Positions 34,915-43,892 of a stretch of 64,000 nt of DNA are shown in pieces. The translations under genes and the position numbers were made by a program. The notes beneath the pieces were generated by a model. That model was given only the letters and a program-made list of their open reading frames with translations. It searched no databases and was not told the DNA's origin. Source of the DNA: Pseudosulfitobacter koreensis. GTDB taxonomy: Bacteria > Pseudomonadota > Alphaproteobacteria > Rhodobacterales > Rhodobacteraceae. Every line of letters starts with the position of its first letter. Position 1 is the stretch's first letter. The stretch lies in the NCBI RefSeq assembly GCF_024733015.1, contig NZ_JANKJG010000002.1, forward strand, positions 310,001-374,000, given 5' to 3'.

Positions 34915-35517
34915 TCATCGCGACAACAGTTTCGACAGGGCCTCGACCTCGCCGGGACGCAATTCGTGCCCCCCTTCGTGGATGTGTGTCGTGACCCCGG
35001 CCCCTTGTGCATTGGCCCAGTCGATCAACGCCTCGCTCAGCGGCCACGGACAGATCGGGTCTTGCCGCCCCGCAGTGATCAACACGGAGCGACCGGTCAG
35101 ATCGACCGGACCCGGCGACCACGGGATCAGCGGATGCAGCAGGCCCACACGGTCGAACAGATCGGGGCGCTCCATCACGACCGATGCAAGGATGTTCGCC
35201 CCGTTGGAATAACCGAACCCATAGACAGGCGCGCCCGGATGCGTGTCCTTGTGGGCCGCCACAAAGGCCCCCATCCGTGCGGTGCGCATGGCCAGATCGT
35301 CCATGTCGTAAACACCTTCGCCCGTGCGCCGAAAGAACCGCGCAGCCCCCCCTTCGAGGACATCGCCGCGCAGCGACACAACACCCGCATCGGGCCGCAC
35401 CCGACGGGCAAGGTCAAAGAACTGATGTTCGTCCCCGCCGGTGCCGTGAAAGGCAAAGATCAGCGGTGCCCCCTGTTCAGGGGCGCGCGTCAGGGCATGA
35501 TAGCTGGTCAGCGACAT
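34915..35517 (-). CDS. Carboxylesterase/phospholipase-family hydrolase, MhqD-like
   Basis: A 200-residue alpha/beta hydrolase. The oxyanion region FAFHGTGGDEHQFF and the nucleophile elbow GFGYSNGAN (Ser in SNG) are clear. The acid is likely the Asp in GRQDPICPW and the base is His in EGGHEL. The RGDVLEGGAARFFRR and DMDDLAMRT segments resemble Bacillus MhqD, a hydrolase of the methyl-hydroquinone response. It lies 11 bases after an MhqO-like ring-cleaving dioxygenase gene, repeating the MhqO/MhqD association. The reaction is presumably hydrolysis of a ring-fission product or ester. Confidence 0.85.
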   Translation of the reverse strand: MSLTSYHALTRAPEQGAPLIFAFHGTGGDEHQFFDLARRVRPDAGVVSLRGDVLEGGAARFFRRTGEGVYDMDDLAMRTARMGAFVAAHKDTHPGAPVYGFGYSNGANILASVVMERPDLFDRVGLLHPLIPWSPGPVDLTGRSVLITAGRQDPICPWPLSEALIDWANAQGAGVTTHIHEGGHELRPGEVEALSKLLSR

Positions 35518-35528
35518 TTCCGGTCTCC

Positions 35529-36461
35529 TCAGGCGTCGAGTTTGGGCAAGAAGCGTTCGATCTGGGCGCGGTGCGGCTCGTACCGTGTGGGCAGTTTCAG
35601 CGCCTGCCCCAGATTTGCGGTGTCTTCGTCGCGGTCGAAGCCCGGCTCGTTGGTGGCAATTTCGAACAGCACGCCACCGGGGGTGCGGAAGTAGATCGCC
35701 CAGAAATAATCGCGGTCGATCACCGGCGTCACCTGATAGCCTGTGTCCATCAACGCGCGGCGCACCTCAAGCTGTGCTGCGCGGTCCTCGACCGCAAAGG
35801 CAATGTGGTGCACCGACCCCGCGCCCTGCGACGCGGTGCGCGCATCGTCTTGCTGTTCCAGATCAATCGTATCGGCGGCATTGCCGCCTTCGATCCGGTA
35901 ACGTGTAACGGCACCGTCGGTTTCATCCTTCTGATAGCCCATGAAACCCAAAAGCTCGGCCGTGGCGGCCGCATCGCGCAGGCGCATCCGCGCACCGTGA
36001 AAGCCCAGTATACCCGCCTCTTGCGGCACCCCCGCCCCGGTCCAGGGCGTCCGGTCGCGTGTTTCGGTTTCAACCAGCGCAAAGCCGTCGCCGTCAGGGC
36101 CGCTGAACGCGAGACGATCCTCGCCAAGAAAGCTGCCCTCGCTCAGACCCTTGACGCCTTTCGCAGCCAGACGGTCCTTCCAATAGGGCAGCGCCCCCTT
36201 TGCGACCGCAAATTCGGTTACGCCAACCTCGCCGGTGCCGCGTTTGCCGCGTGGCATCTGGCCGAAGGGAAAATAGGTCATCACCGAACCGGGGGTGCCG
36301 ATCTCGTCGCCGTAATAGAGGTGGTAGACCTCGGGCGAGTCGAAGTTCACCGTCTTCTTGACCCGGCGCAGGCCGAGGGTGTCGATAAAGAAACTGTTGT
36401 TTTGCCGGGCGTCCGCTGCCATCGAAGTGACGTGGTGCAGGCCTTTGATGTCCTTGATCAT
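35529..36461 (-). CDS. Ring-cleaving dioxygenase of the glyoxalase/VOC family, MhqO-like
   Basis: A 310-residue protein with two VOC modules. It begins IKGLHHVTSMAADARQNNSF, and the second module has GSVHHIAFAVED. Metal ligands are likely His in LHHVT, His in VHHIAF and the Glu in LFEIATNEPG. The length and sequence fit the MhqO/LinE-type hydroquinone dioxygenases that open (hydro)quinone rings. The ATG at 36461 has GGAG 6 bases upstream. It forms a two-gene operon with the MhqD-like hydrolase and is divergent from a LysR gene, pointing to quinone or hydroquinone detoxification. Confidence 0.85.
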   Translation of the reverse strand: MIKDIKGLHHVTSMAADARQNNSFFIDTLGLRRVKKTVNFDSPEVYHLYYGDEIGTPGSVMTYFPFGQMPRGKRGTGEVGVTEFAVAKGALPYWKDRLAAKGVKGLSEGSFLGEDRLAFSGPDGDGFALVETETRDRTPWTGAGVPQEAGILGFHGARMRLRDAAATAELLGFMGYQKDETDGAVTRYRIEGGNAADTIDLEQQDDARTASQGAGSVHHIAFAVEDRAAQLEVRRALMDTGYQVTPVIDRDYFWAIYFRTPGGVLFEIATNEPGFDRDEDTANLGQALKLPTRYEPHRAQIERFLPKLDA

Positions 36462-36526
36462 TTTAATCTCCATCGTCCTTTTGGCTGTCATGGCCCCAAG
36501 ATAGGGGCTTTCTTCATTGCTAAAAA

Positions 36527-36536
36527 TAGAAATCTA
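36527..36536. promoter_or_regulatory. AT-rich divergent promoter region with small palindrome
   Basis: TAGA-AA-TCTA lies in the AT-rich gap between the ring-cleaving dioxygenase and the LysR gene. A LysR protein could bind here, but the palindrome is short. Confidence 0.3.
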
Positions 36537-36576
36537 GCTTCATTTACTATTGCCACAAATCAACAGAGTGGACGCC

Positions 36577-37488
36577 ATGCAGACCCTCAAGCCGATCCGC
36601 GTCTTTCTCGAAATCGTGGCCCAAGGCAGCTTTGTCGGTGCCGCGCGCAGCCTGCACATGACGCCCGCGTCGATCACCCGCATCGTGGCACAGCTTGAGG
36701 ACGATCTGGGCCAACAACTGCTGACACGCACCACGCGGCAGATTTCCCTGACCGGCGCGGGCGCGGTCGTGGCCGCGCGCTACCGTCCGGTGCTGGATGA
36801 GTTCGATCGCATCACCCAAGAGATCACCCGTGCCACGCAACCCAACAAGGGACGCCTTGCGATCAACGCGCCGCTGTCGTTCGGCATGCGCATGTTGCCG
36901 GGGCTGATCGACAGTTTTCGCCTCGCCTATCCGCAGATCGAGGTCGATGTGCAACTGACCGACACGCTGGTCGATATCCTCGAGGAAAGCTGCGACCTGG
37001 CCATTCGCATTTCCGGCCCGCCGACCGACAAATCGACCATCTGGCGGCGGATCTGCATGGTGCCGCGCGCCATCGTGGCAGGGCCTGCCCTGTTCGACCG
37101 GATCACCAGACCCCAGACCCCCGCAGAGCTTGATCCCGCCTTTTGCCTGTCCTACGGGCGCGGTCTTCAGCCCGAAACCTGGGTGTTCGGCGGCACCGGC
37201 GCGACCCGCACGGTGCGCGCCGGAACCAAGGTCGTCTCCAACAACGGCGAACTGCTGCTGGCATTGGCGATGGCTGGCAACGGCATGGTCAACCTGCCCC
37301 GTTTCCTTGTGCAGGACGCCATCGACCGCGGAAAGGTTATCGAAGTGCTGCAAGATTGCGAGGTCACGCCCCTCAACCTGATGCTCTACTATCCCCCCTA
37401 CGACGCCCTGCCGCCGCTGGTCGCCACCTTCACCGAGTTCTTCGAGGCGTATATCCGCGATTTTCAAAGCTTCGACTTCAGGTTCTAG
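36577..37488 (+). CDS. LysR-family transcriptional regulator
   Basis: A 303-residue LysR regulator with the HTH at residues about 17-45 (GSFVGAARSLHMTPASITRIVAQLEDDLG) and the effector domain from GRLAINAPLSFG. The sequence resembles the CrgA-like subgroup (TRTTRQISLTGAG). The ATG at 36577 follows GAGTGGA. Divergent from the MhqO/MhqD-like pair across an AT-rich gap of 115 bases, it should control that operon in response to a quinone or aromatic. In Bacillus the same enzymes are under a MarR-type regulator, so the control protein differs here. Confidence 0.9.
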   Translation: MQTLKPIRVFLEIVAQGSFVGAARSLHMTPASITRIVAQLEDDLGQQLLTRTTRQISLTGAGAVVAARYRPVLDEFDRITQEITRATQPNKGRLAINAPLSFGMRMLPGLIDSFRLAYPQIEVDVQLTDTLVDILEESCDLAIRISGPPTDKSTIWRRICMVPRAIVAGPALFDRITRPQTPAELDPAFCLSYGRGLQPETWVFGGTGATRTVRAGTKVVSNNGELLLALAMAGNGMVNLPRFLVQDAIDRGKVIEVLQDCEVTPLNLMLYYPPYDALPPLVATFTEFFEAYIRDFQSFDFRF

Positions 37489-37679
37489 GACAAGACAGCC
37501 TGCCGCCGGGTCATACGTGCTGGTCCCGAACCGTTTTGAGCTATCTATGCAGGGCCGCAACCGACTTTGTGCGGGCGCCGACATCAAGGTTCAACGCAGT
37601 ACGCCGCCACGGCGTCTTGAACACGTGATGCGCGTGCGTCCCGCCCGGAGGCGAAGATTTTGATGTGAAGGGGCAAGAG

Positions 37680-38306
37680 ATGTTTTCACGCCTAGGACGG
37701 GCAATCACAGCCCTCGCCAGTTTGCTGTTCCTTAACGCCTGTTCGGTGTTCGGCAGCGCGGCCGCGCCAGAACCAGAATACAGCGTGACCCTGTCAGAGC
37801 CACCGTTCGAGGTGCGGGACTACGGCGAACTGGTTGTGGTCAAGACCCCGATGGACGACGGATCGCGCGCGGCCTTTGGGCGTCTGTTCGACTATATCTC
37901 GGGGGCCAATGCGGGGGCACGCGACATCGCCATGACCGCCCCCGTGTTGAATGCTGACCTTTCGGAGGGATCGAAGATTGCCATGACAGCGCCGGTCCTG
38001 CAAAGCCGCGACGCCGCGCGCGAGATGATCTTTGTCTTGCCCACGGGGATGACGCTGGACGCCGCCCCCGTGCCGACCGACCCCGCCGTTACCCTGCGCA
38101 CCATTCCGCCGCGCCGGGTCGCGGTGGTGCGGTATTCGGGGTTCATGGCGCGGTCAGCGGCAACCCAGAAAGCCCGCCTTCGCGACTGGATGGCGGCCAG
38201 GAACCTCACAGCACAGGGCACGGCGGAAGTGGCGGGATACAACCCGCCCTGGACCCTGCCACCCTGGCGTCGCAACGAGGTGCTGATCCCGGTGACAGGC
38301 GATTGA
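37680..38306 (+). CDS. SOUL/HBP haem-binding family lipoprotein
   Basis: A 208-residue protein with a lipoprotein signal (ASLLFLNAC, Cys near residue 21), so it is anchored to a membrane. The rest is a SOUL domain: EPPFEVRDYGELVVVKTPM, DYISGANAGARDIAMTAPVL, KIAMTAPVL, PPRRVAVVRYSGF, and the closing YNPPWTLPPWRRNEVLIPV. The family binds haem or related tetrapyrroles in some members. The ATG at 37680 has AAGGGG 8 bases before. It stands alone; whether it helps the haem system 17 kb away is unknown. Confidence 0.9.
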   Translation: MFSRLGRAITALASLLFLNACSVFGSAAAPEPEYSVTLSEPPFEVRDYGELVVVKTPMDDGSRAAFGRLFDYISGANAGARDIAMTAPVLNADLSEGSKIAMTAPVLQSRDAAREMIFVLPTGMTLDAAPVPTDPAVTLRTIPPRRVAVVRYSGFMARSAATQKARLRDWMAARNLTAQGTAEVAGYNPPWTLPPWRRNEVLIPVTGD

Positions 38307-38381
38307 TCCGGCCAGACCCAAACGCCCGCGTGCAGGCCGCCCCCCACCGCTAGATCACATGGTGTCCGCGAAATTCAGCCA

Positions 38382-39860
38382 TCACGCATCCAACCCGCCA
38401 AAGTGAAACGCCTTGGTTTCAAGGTATTCCTCGATCCCTTCCTGCGCCCCTTCACGCCCCAGCCCGGATGCCTTCACCCCGCCGAACGGCGCCTCTGCGT
38501 GGCTCACGGCACCGGTGTTCAGCCCCACCAGCCCCACTTCCAGCGCCTCGCCAAAGCGGAAGGCGCGGGCCATGTTGGTGGTAAAGAAATAGGCCGCCAG
38601 ACCGAAGGGCGTGCCATTGGCAATGTCCAGCGCCTCGGCCTCGGTCTCGAACTTGAAGATCGGGGCGACGGGCCCAAAGGTTTCCTCGCCCGCCAGCTGC
38701 ATCTCGGTCGTGGCACCGACCAGCACGACCGGATCGGCATAATGCGCGCCCAGATCGCGCGTCGCCGTCGCGCGGTGCGCGCCCTTGGACAACGCATCCG
38801 CGACATGCGCGTTGATCTTTTCGATCGCGGCGGCATTGATCATCGGGCCGATCATCGTGCCCTCTGCCGTGCCGGGCCCAACTGTCAGCGCGTCGACACG
38901 TGCCGCCAGCGCGCTGACAAAAGCGTCGTGAATGCCCGACTGCACCAGGATGCGGTTGGCACAAACGCACGTCTGCCCGCCATTGCGGAACTTCGACTGC
39001 ATCGCCCCTTCGACTGCCGCGTCCAGATCGGCATCGTCAAAGACGATGAACGGCGCGTTGCCGCCAAGTTCCAGCGACATATTCTTCAGCGTCGGCGCAC
39101 ATTGTTCAGCCAGCAGCGCACCCACGCGGGTCGAGCCGGTGAACGACAATTTGCGCACCACCGGCGAGGCGGTCAGCGTCGCCCCGATCACTTCGGGACG
39201 GCCTGTCAGGATGTTCAGAACACCTGCGGGAATACCGGCCCGTTCGGCCAGTACACCCAGCGCCAGCGCAGAATAGGGGGTGAAGTCCGACGGCTTGATG
39301 ACCATCGTGCAGCCTGCGGCCAGACCGGGGGCCACCTTGCGCGTGATCATCGCGATGGGAAAGTTCCACGGGGTGATGATGGCACAGACGCCCACGGGCT
39401 CTTTCATCGCGAACAGCTTCTTGCCCGCGACCGGCGAGGGGATGATGTGCCCGTTGATCCGCCGCGCCTCTTCCGCGAACCAGCGCACGAAGGAGGCACC
39501 GTACATGACCTCGCCCTTGGCCTCGGCCAGCGGCTTGCCCTGCTCGGCGGTCAGGATCTGCGCCAGATCGTCGGCGTGATCCAGCATCAACTGATACCAG
39601 CGCATCAGCAGGTCCGCACGCTCGGCATGGGTGCGCTTGCGCCAACCCTTCATCGCCGCGTCGGCGGCGTCGATGGCGGCTGTGGTTTCTTCCGCCGTGC
39701 TGTCGGGCATGTGGCCCATGACGTCGCCGCTTGCAGGATTGGTCACGGGCATATCAGCGCGGGCAATCCACTGCCCGTTGATCAACGCCGCTTCGCGGAA
39801 CAGATCGGGGTCGGCCAACGTGCTGCGCAGATCGGCGGTGATTTGGTCTTGCAGGGTCAT
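38382..39860 (-). CDS. gabD: NAD(P)-dependent succinate-semialdehyde dehydrogenase-like
   Basis: A 492-residue aldehyde dehydrogenase most like GabD. Motifs are FTGSTRVGALLAEQ (cofactor site), ELGGNAP (general base Glu), and NGGQTCVCANR (catalytic Cys with the GabD-type neighbouring Cys). It oxidises succinate semialdehyde (or glutarate semialdehyde) to the dicarboxylate. GGAGGA precedes the ATG at 39860. Gap to the upstream dehydrogenase gene is 2 bases. It is the third gene of an operon after an aldehyde dehydrogenase and an isopropylmalate-dehydrogenase-family enzyme, downstream of the hydantoinase block, and would send the carbon of a gamma-amino acid into succinate. Confidence 0.88.
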   Translation of the reverse strand: MTLQDQITADLRSTLADPDLFREAALINGQWIARADMPVTNPASGDVMGHMPDSTAEETTAAIDAADAAMKGWRKRTHAERADLLMRWYQLMLDHADDLAQILTAEQGKPLAEAKGEVMYGASFVRWFAEEARRINGHIIPSPVAGKKLFAMKEPVGVCAIITPWNFPIAMITRKVAPGLAAGCTMVIKPSDFTPYSALALGVLAERAGIPAGVLNILTGRPEVIGATLTASPVVRKLSFTGSTRVGALLAEQCAPTLKNMSLELGGNAPFIVFDDADLDAAVEGAMQSKFRNGGQTCVCANRILVQSGIHDAFVSALAARVDALTVGPGTAEGTMIGPMINAAAIEKINAHVADALSKGAHRATATRDLGAHYADPVVLVGATTEMQLAGEETFGPVAPIFKFETEAEALDIANGTPFGLAAYFFTTNMARAFRFGEALEVGLVGLNTGAVSHAEAPFGGVKASGLGREGAQEGIEEYLETKAFHFGGLDA

Positions 39861-39862
39861 GG

Positions 39863-40909
39863 TCAATCCTCCAGCGCGGCGCAGACAGCCGCTGTGATGT
39901 CATCCGTGGTGTTCTGGCCCGGTCGGGTTCCGATGCCCTTGGCCGTCGCGGCCTCGATCGCGGCCAACACGGCAGCGGCGGCGTCCGTCTCGCCCAGATG
40001 TTCCAGCATCTGCGCGCCGGACCAGATCGCGGCGATCGGGTTGGCGATGTTCTTGCCTGCGATGTCGGGGGCCGATCCGTGCACGGGTTCGAACATCGAC
40101 GGGCCGGACCGGTCGGGGCAGATGTTGGCCGACGCGGCAAATCCAAGGCCCCCCTGAATGGCAGCCCCCAGATCGGTCAGGATGTCGCCAAAGAGGTTCG
40201 ACGCCACCACCACGTCCAGATCCTGCGGGTTCATCACCATCTTGGCGGCCATCGCGTCGATGTGCATGTGGCTGACCGTCACGTCGGGGTATTCGGCGGC
40301 CAGTTCGCGCGTCACCTCGTCCCAGAACACCATCGAATATTTCTGCGCGTTCGATTTGGTCACCGACGTCAGATGCTTGCGCCGCGCCTGCGCCTGTTCA
40401 AAGCCAAAGCGCAGGATGCGCTCGACGCCGACGCGGGTGAAGACCGACGTCTCGACCGCCACCTCGTTGTCCTTGCCCTGATGCACACGCCCGCCTGCAC
40501 CGGAATATTCGCCTTCGGTGTTTTCGCGGATGCACAGGATGTCAAATTCCGACGCTTTCAACGGGCCTTCGACCCCGGCCAGCAGGCGGTGGGGACGGAT
40601 GTTGGCATATTGGTCGAACGCCTTGCGGATCGGCAGCAACAGCCCGTGCAGCGACACTGCATCCGGCACCGTATCGGGCCAGCCGACCGCGCCCAGAAAG
40701 ATGGCGTCAAAGCTGCGCAGCGTGTCGATCCCGTCGGCGGGCATCATCGCACCGGTCTTGACGTAGTAGTCGCACGACCAAGGAAAGCTCTGCGGTTCCA
40801 GCGCAAAACCAAAGCGGTCGGCGGCGACGTTCAGCACGCGCATCGCCGCATCGGTCACGTCAACGCCGATGCCGTCACCGGGGATCAGCGCGAGTTTGTA
40901 AGTGGTCAT
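39863..40909 (-). CDS. Tartrate / D-malate dehydrogenase (IDH-IMDH family)
   Basis: A 348-residue beta-decarboxylating dehydrogenase. It starts MTTYKLALIPGDGIGVDV. The substrate Arg cluster, Lys/Asp metal-site segment DVVVASNLFGDILTDLGAAIQGGLGF, and cofactor loop EPVHGSAPDIAGKNIANPIA are in place. The pattern is closer to tartrate dehydrogenase/D-malate dehydrogenase (TtuC/DmlA) than to LeuB. It oxidises a 2-hydroxy dicarboxylate with NAD+ and Mn2+. AAGGAG precedes the ATG. It is sandwiched between two aldehyde dehydrogenases in a tight operon, so the true substrate could be a C4-C5 hydroxyacid of the pathway. Confidence 0.88.
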   Translation of the reverse strand: MTTYKLALIPGDGIGVDVTDAAMRVLNVAADRFGFALEPQSFPWSCDYYVKTGAMMPADGIDTLRSFDAIFLGAVGWPDTVPDAVSLHGLLLPIRKAFDQYANIRPHRLLAGVEGPLKASEFDILCIRENTEGEYSGAGGRVHQGKDNEVAVETSVFTRVGVERILRFGFEQAQARRKHLTSVTKSNAQKYSMVFWDEVTRELAAEYPDVTVSHMHIDAMAAKMVMNPQDLDVVVASNLFGDILTDLGAAIQGGLGFAASANICPDRSGPSMFEPVHGSAPDIAGKNIANPIAAIWSGAQMLEHLGETDAAAAVLAAIEAATAKGIGTRPGQNTTDDITAAVCAALED

Positions 40910-40938
40910 GTCTTTCTCCTTGCTGGTGCGCGACCCCG

Positions 40939-42402
40939 TCACAGGTCGATCAGCACCGATTTCTTGCGCCGGTTGGCATGGTAGGCTTCGCGCCCCAGAT
41001 CATGGCCCAGCCCGCTGGATTTCCACCCCGTTGTCGGCAGAATATGGTCGCGCGACCGGCCATAGCGGTTGACCCAGACCGTGCCCGCCTCAAGCTTGCG
41101 GGTCAGGCGCATGGCCCGGCTCAGGTCGCGGGTGAACAGGCCCGCGCACAGGCCATAGGTGGCATGGCTGGCCAGCGCCATTGCCTCGTCCTCGGAGGTA
41201 AAGGTCTGGAACGTGGCGACGGGGCCAAAGATTTCGTCGCGTACCGCAGGGTTGGTGTCATCCACGCCCGCGATCAGCGTAGGTTGGTAATAGCTGCCTT
41301 TGCAGTCGAACCGCGCGCCGCCGCAGAGCATCTGAGCGCCCTGCCCTGCGGACGCTTGCACGATGCTGTCGATCCGGCCCAGCTGCGTCTCTGAAATGAT
41401 CGGGGAAAACCCCGGCTCGGTGGCGAATGTATCGGCCGGGCGATACCGCGCAAACCGCTGCGTCAGCTTGTCCGCCAATGCATCGGCCACCTCTTGCGCC
41501 ACGATCATGCGCGACCCCGAAACGCAGGCCTGGCCTGCGTTGGACATGATGCCACGGTCCAGACAGTCCGTCGCCAGATCCAGATCGGCGTCGGCAAAGA
41601 CCACCATCGGGCTCTTGCCGCCCAGCTCCAGCGTCATCGGCTTGATGCCGGTGCGCGCGATGTTCTCCATGATGGCGCCGCCAGCGCGGGTCGATCCGGT
41701 GAACGATACCTTGTCGATGCCCGCATGGCCGGTGATCGCGGTGCCCGTGGTCGGACCATCGCCCAGCACGACGTTGAAGATACCCGCAGGGATGCCCGCC
41801 CGCACCGCCAGTTCAGCCATGAAAAGCGTCGAATAGGGCGTCATCTCGGACGGCTTCAACACCACGGCATTGCCCGCCGCCAGCGCAGGCCCCAGTTTCC
41901 AGCCCGCCATAGAGATCGGAAAGTTCCAGGGCGTAATCGCGCCGATCACACCATAAGGTTCATCCGCGATATAGCCGAAGTGATTGTCGGACACCGGTGC
42001 CAGCGCCCCGCCTTCCTTGTCCGCGAATTCGGCAAAGAACCGGATCTGCTCGGCGGTCACGACGATGTCGCCCGTCAGAACATGCGCGTAGGGGCGCGAC
42101 GAGCAGATGGCTTCCAGTGCCGCAAGCATCTCGGCTTCGGCCTCCATCAGGTCAGCCCAGGCGCACAGCGCACGGGTCCGGTCGCGGGGCTGCATGCCGC
42201 CCCAGTTCGACGAAGCCAGCGCCTTGCGCGCGGATCGGACTGCTTGGTCGACCATGTCCGCGTCAGCGCAGGGGATGTCACCGATGGCAGCACCTGTCGA
42301 CGGCGACACCACCGGGATCGCCGCAGGGCCCGCGACATACGCGCCGCCGATATAATGCGCGTCGGGAAGGGACAAACCACTGCGGTCATAGGCAAAGGAC
42401 AT
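40939..42402 (-). CDS. Aldehyde dehydrogenase (NAD-dependent)
   Basis: A 487-residue aldehyde dehydrogenase of the betaine/gamma-aminobutyraldehyde-like group. FTGSTRAGGAIM, ELGGKSPMVVF (Glu) and NAGQACVSGSR (Cys) form the active site. Near the C-terminus is GTVWVNRYGRSRDHILPTTGWKSSG, where the usual PFGG-K-SG is altered. The ATG at 42402 has GAGGT upstream; the frame continues upstream through the operator but with no ribosome site. It is first in the three-gene operon, preceded by the GTACATA palindrome. It would oxidise an aldehyde released by the flavin dehydrogenase encoded upstream. Confidence 0.88.
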   Translation of the reverse strand: MSFAYDRSGLSLPDAHYIGGAYVAGPAAIPVVSPSTGAAIGDIPCADADMVDQAVRSARKALASSNWGGMQPRDRTRALCAWADLMEAEAEMLAALEAICSSRPYAHVLTGDIVVTAEQIRFFAEFADKEGGALAPVSDNHFGYIADEPYGVIGAITPWNFPISMAGWKLGPALAAGNAVVLKPSEMTPYSTLFMAELAVRAGIPAGIFNVVLGDGPTTGTAITGHAGIDKVSFTGSTRAGGAIMENIARTGIKPMTLELGGKSPMVVFADADLDLATDCLDRGIMSNAGQACVSGSRMIVAQEVADALADKLTQRFARYRPADTFATEPGFSPIISETQLGRIDSIVQASAGQGAQMLCGGARFDCKGSYYQPTLIAGVDDTNPAVRDEIFGPVATFQTFTSEDEAMALASHATYGLCAGLFTRDLSRAMRLTRKLEAGTVWVNRYGRSRDHILPTTGWKSSGLGHDLGREAYHANRRKKSVLIDL

Positions 42403-42429
42403 CGGACACCTCGTACTTGGAAGAGTTGC

Positions 42430-42454
42430 GTACATAATCGCGCGGGATATGTAC
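42430..42454. promoter_or_regulatory. Candidate operator upstream of the aldehyde dehydrogenase operon
   Basis: GTACATA-N11-TATGTAC, an inverted repeat with 7-bp perfect arms, 28 bases upstream of the ATG. Two further GTAC tetramers flank it (42413 and 42461). The position lies where a GntR- or LysR-type regulator could act; no matching regulator gene is adjacent. It indicates that the operon has its own control rather than only read-through from the hydantoinase genes. Confidence 0.5.
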
Positions 42455-42530
42455 AAGAAGGTACTGAATGCTCCGGCTGCCCGGCATCTTACGCCACGGG
42501 GCCCGCATCAGCGGCAGAATATTTGGCGCG

Positions 42531-43892
42531 TCAGTCCGACCAGTCATCCAGATAGGCCCCGATGGGCGCAGGCCGCACCGGCGGCTGTCCGCGCAGGTGG
42601 CCGACCTGGGCCACCGGAACGCCTGCCTTGGCTGCCAGAACTTCGGCCCCTGCCAACTGGCAATACCGCCCCTGACACCGGCCCATTCCAACCCGCGACA
42701 GCGATTTTGCCCGGTTCGCCTCGGGACCCGACAGCGGCAAGGTCTCGCGCAACTCGCCCACGCTGATGCCTTCGCAGCGGCACAGGACCGTGTCGGAGGG
42801 AAGATCGCGGACCATCTGCGCAGGCCAGGGAAAGGCACGTTGCATGGCGGCGGCGAAGCGCTGCATCCGGCGCAGTCTTTTCAAATCAGGTTTCGTGTCG
42901 GGCGTTGGCAGGCCGACGTCTTCCAGACATGCGCTTGCAGCCAGCCTGCCCGCAAGCTCGGCACCCTCCGCGCCCAGGATTTGCAGCCCGTCACCGGCCA
43001 GATAAACGCCATCACCGGCCCGGCCAAACGCATCGGAGTGAGGCAGCCATTGGCAAAACCTGTCGTTCCAAACCATTGAAACTCCGGCAAGATCAGCAAG
43101 ATGTGTCTCTGCGCGCAAGTGCCAGCCCAACCCCACCATGTCACATGTGCTGCACTGCTCTCGCCCCCTGCCATCCTGCCAATAAAGCGCGGTCGGCCCC
43201 GCGTCATCGGTCGCGATCCGGACCAGCTTGACCCCGGCATGATAGATGCGGCCCAACTGCGCGCGCATCAGCGCCCCGCGCACCGTCACGAACGGACGGG
43301 CCAGCGCCATGCCGACCGCCCCCCTCGCCTGCGTGGTCAGCGGTGCCGTGTCCAGTACCGCCTCGACCCGTGCGCCTGCTTTCAGCAGTTGCGACGCGAC
43401 CAGCGTCAGCAACGGACCGGAGCCTGCAAGCACGATACGCTGCCCCAGCGCCACACCCTGTGATTTCAGCGCAACTTGCGTCGCACCCAGCGAATAGACG
43501 CCCGCACTTTGCCAGCCGGGCACCGGGGCCAGCCGGTCGGTGGCCCCCGTCGCAAGGAGCAGCCTGTCATAGGCAATGCCGTGCACACCCTCCGGCAACA
43601 GAACCTGCGCCACCTGCCCGCTCAGGCTGATGACAGAACTGCGCGCATGAAAGGTCAGCTGCCCCGCCTCCAGCATCATGTCGAAACATCGGTGCAACGC
43701 CACCGCCTTGCCCGCCTCGGACCCGTAGAGCGCGCGCGGCGTGCGGGTGAATCCTGCGGGCGGGCGGCGATAGATCTGGCCACCGGCGCGCGCGCCTTCG
43801 TCGACGACCACGGGATGCACCCCGGCTGCGACCAGCCGCTCTGCCGCGCGGATGCCTGCGGGGCCTGCGCCGACGATCAGAACCTGTGTCAT
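42531..43892 (-). CDS. Flavin/2Fe-2S oxidoreductase alpha subunit (HcnB / OoxA / D-hydroxyproline dehydrogenase type)
   Basis: A 453-residue protein with the FAD motif LIVGAGPAGIRAA (4-16), a second dinucleotide site ALGQRIVLAGSGPLL, and a C-terminal BFD-like [2Fe-2S] domain with CxC (CRCEGIS) and CxxxxC (CQGRYC). This is the architecture of the alpha subunit of HcnABC hydrogen cyanide synthase, octopine/nopaline oxidase and D-hydroxyproline dehydrogenase. It overlaps the small [2Fe-2S] gamma subunit gene by 4 bases. The beta subunit that carries the amine-oxidising FAD is not adjacent. A fitting gene lies at 49348-50454 on the other strand. Confidence 0.88.
   Translation of the reverse strand: MTQVLIVGAGPAGIRAAERLVAAGVHPVVVDEGARAGGQIYRRPPAGFTRTPRALYGSEAGKAVALHRCFDMMLEAGQLTFHARSSVISLSGQVAQVLLPEGVHGIAYDRLLLATGATDRLAPVPGWQSAGVYSLGATQVALKSQGVALGQRIVLAGSGPLLTLVASQLLKAGARVEAVLDTAPLTTQARGAVGMALARPFVTVRGALMRAQLGRIYHAGVKLVRIATDDAGPTALYWQDGRGREQCSTCDMVGLGWHLRAETHLADLAGVSMVWNDRFCQWLPHSDAFGRAGDGVYLAGDGLQILGAEGAELAGRLAASACLEDVGLPTPDTKPDLKRLRRMQRFAAAMQRAFPWPAQMVRDLPSDTVLCRCEGISVGELRETLPLSGPEANRAKSLSRVGMGRCQGRYCQLAGAEVLAAKAGVPVAQVGHLRGQPPVRPAPIGAYLDDWSD

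Noticed and set aside
37489-37679. Small gene between lysR and the SOUL gene
   Set aside because: No frame with start, ribosome site and protein-like composition; treated as intergenic.
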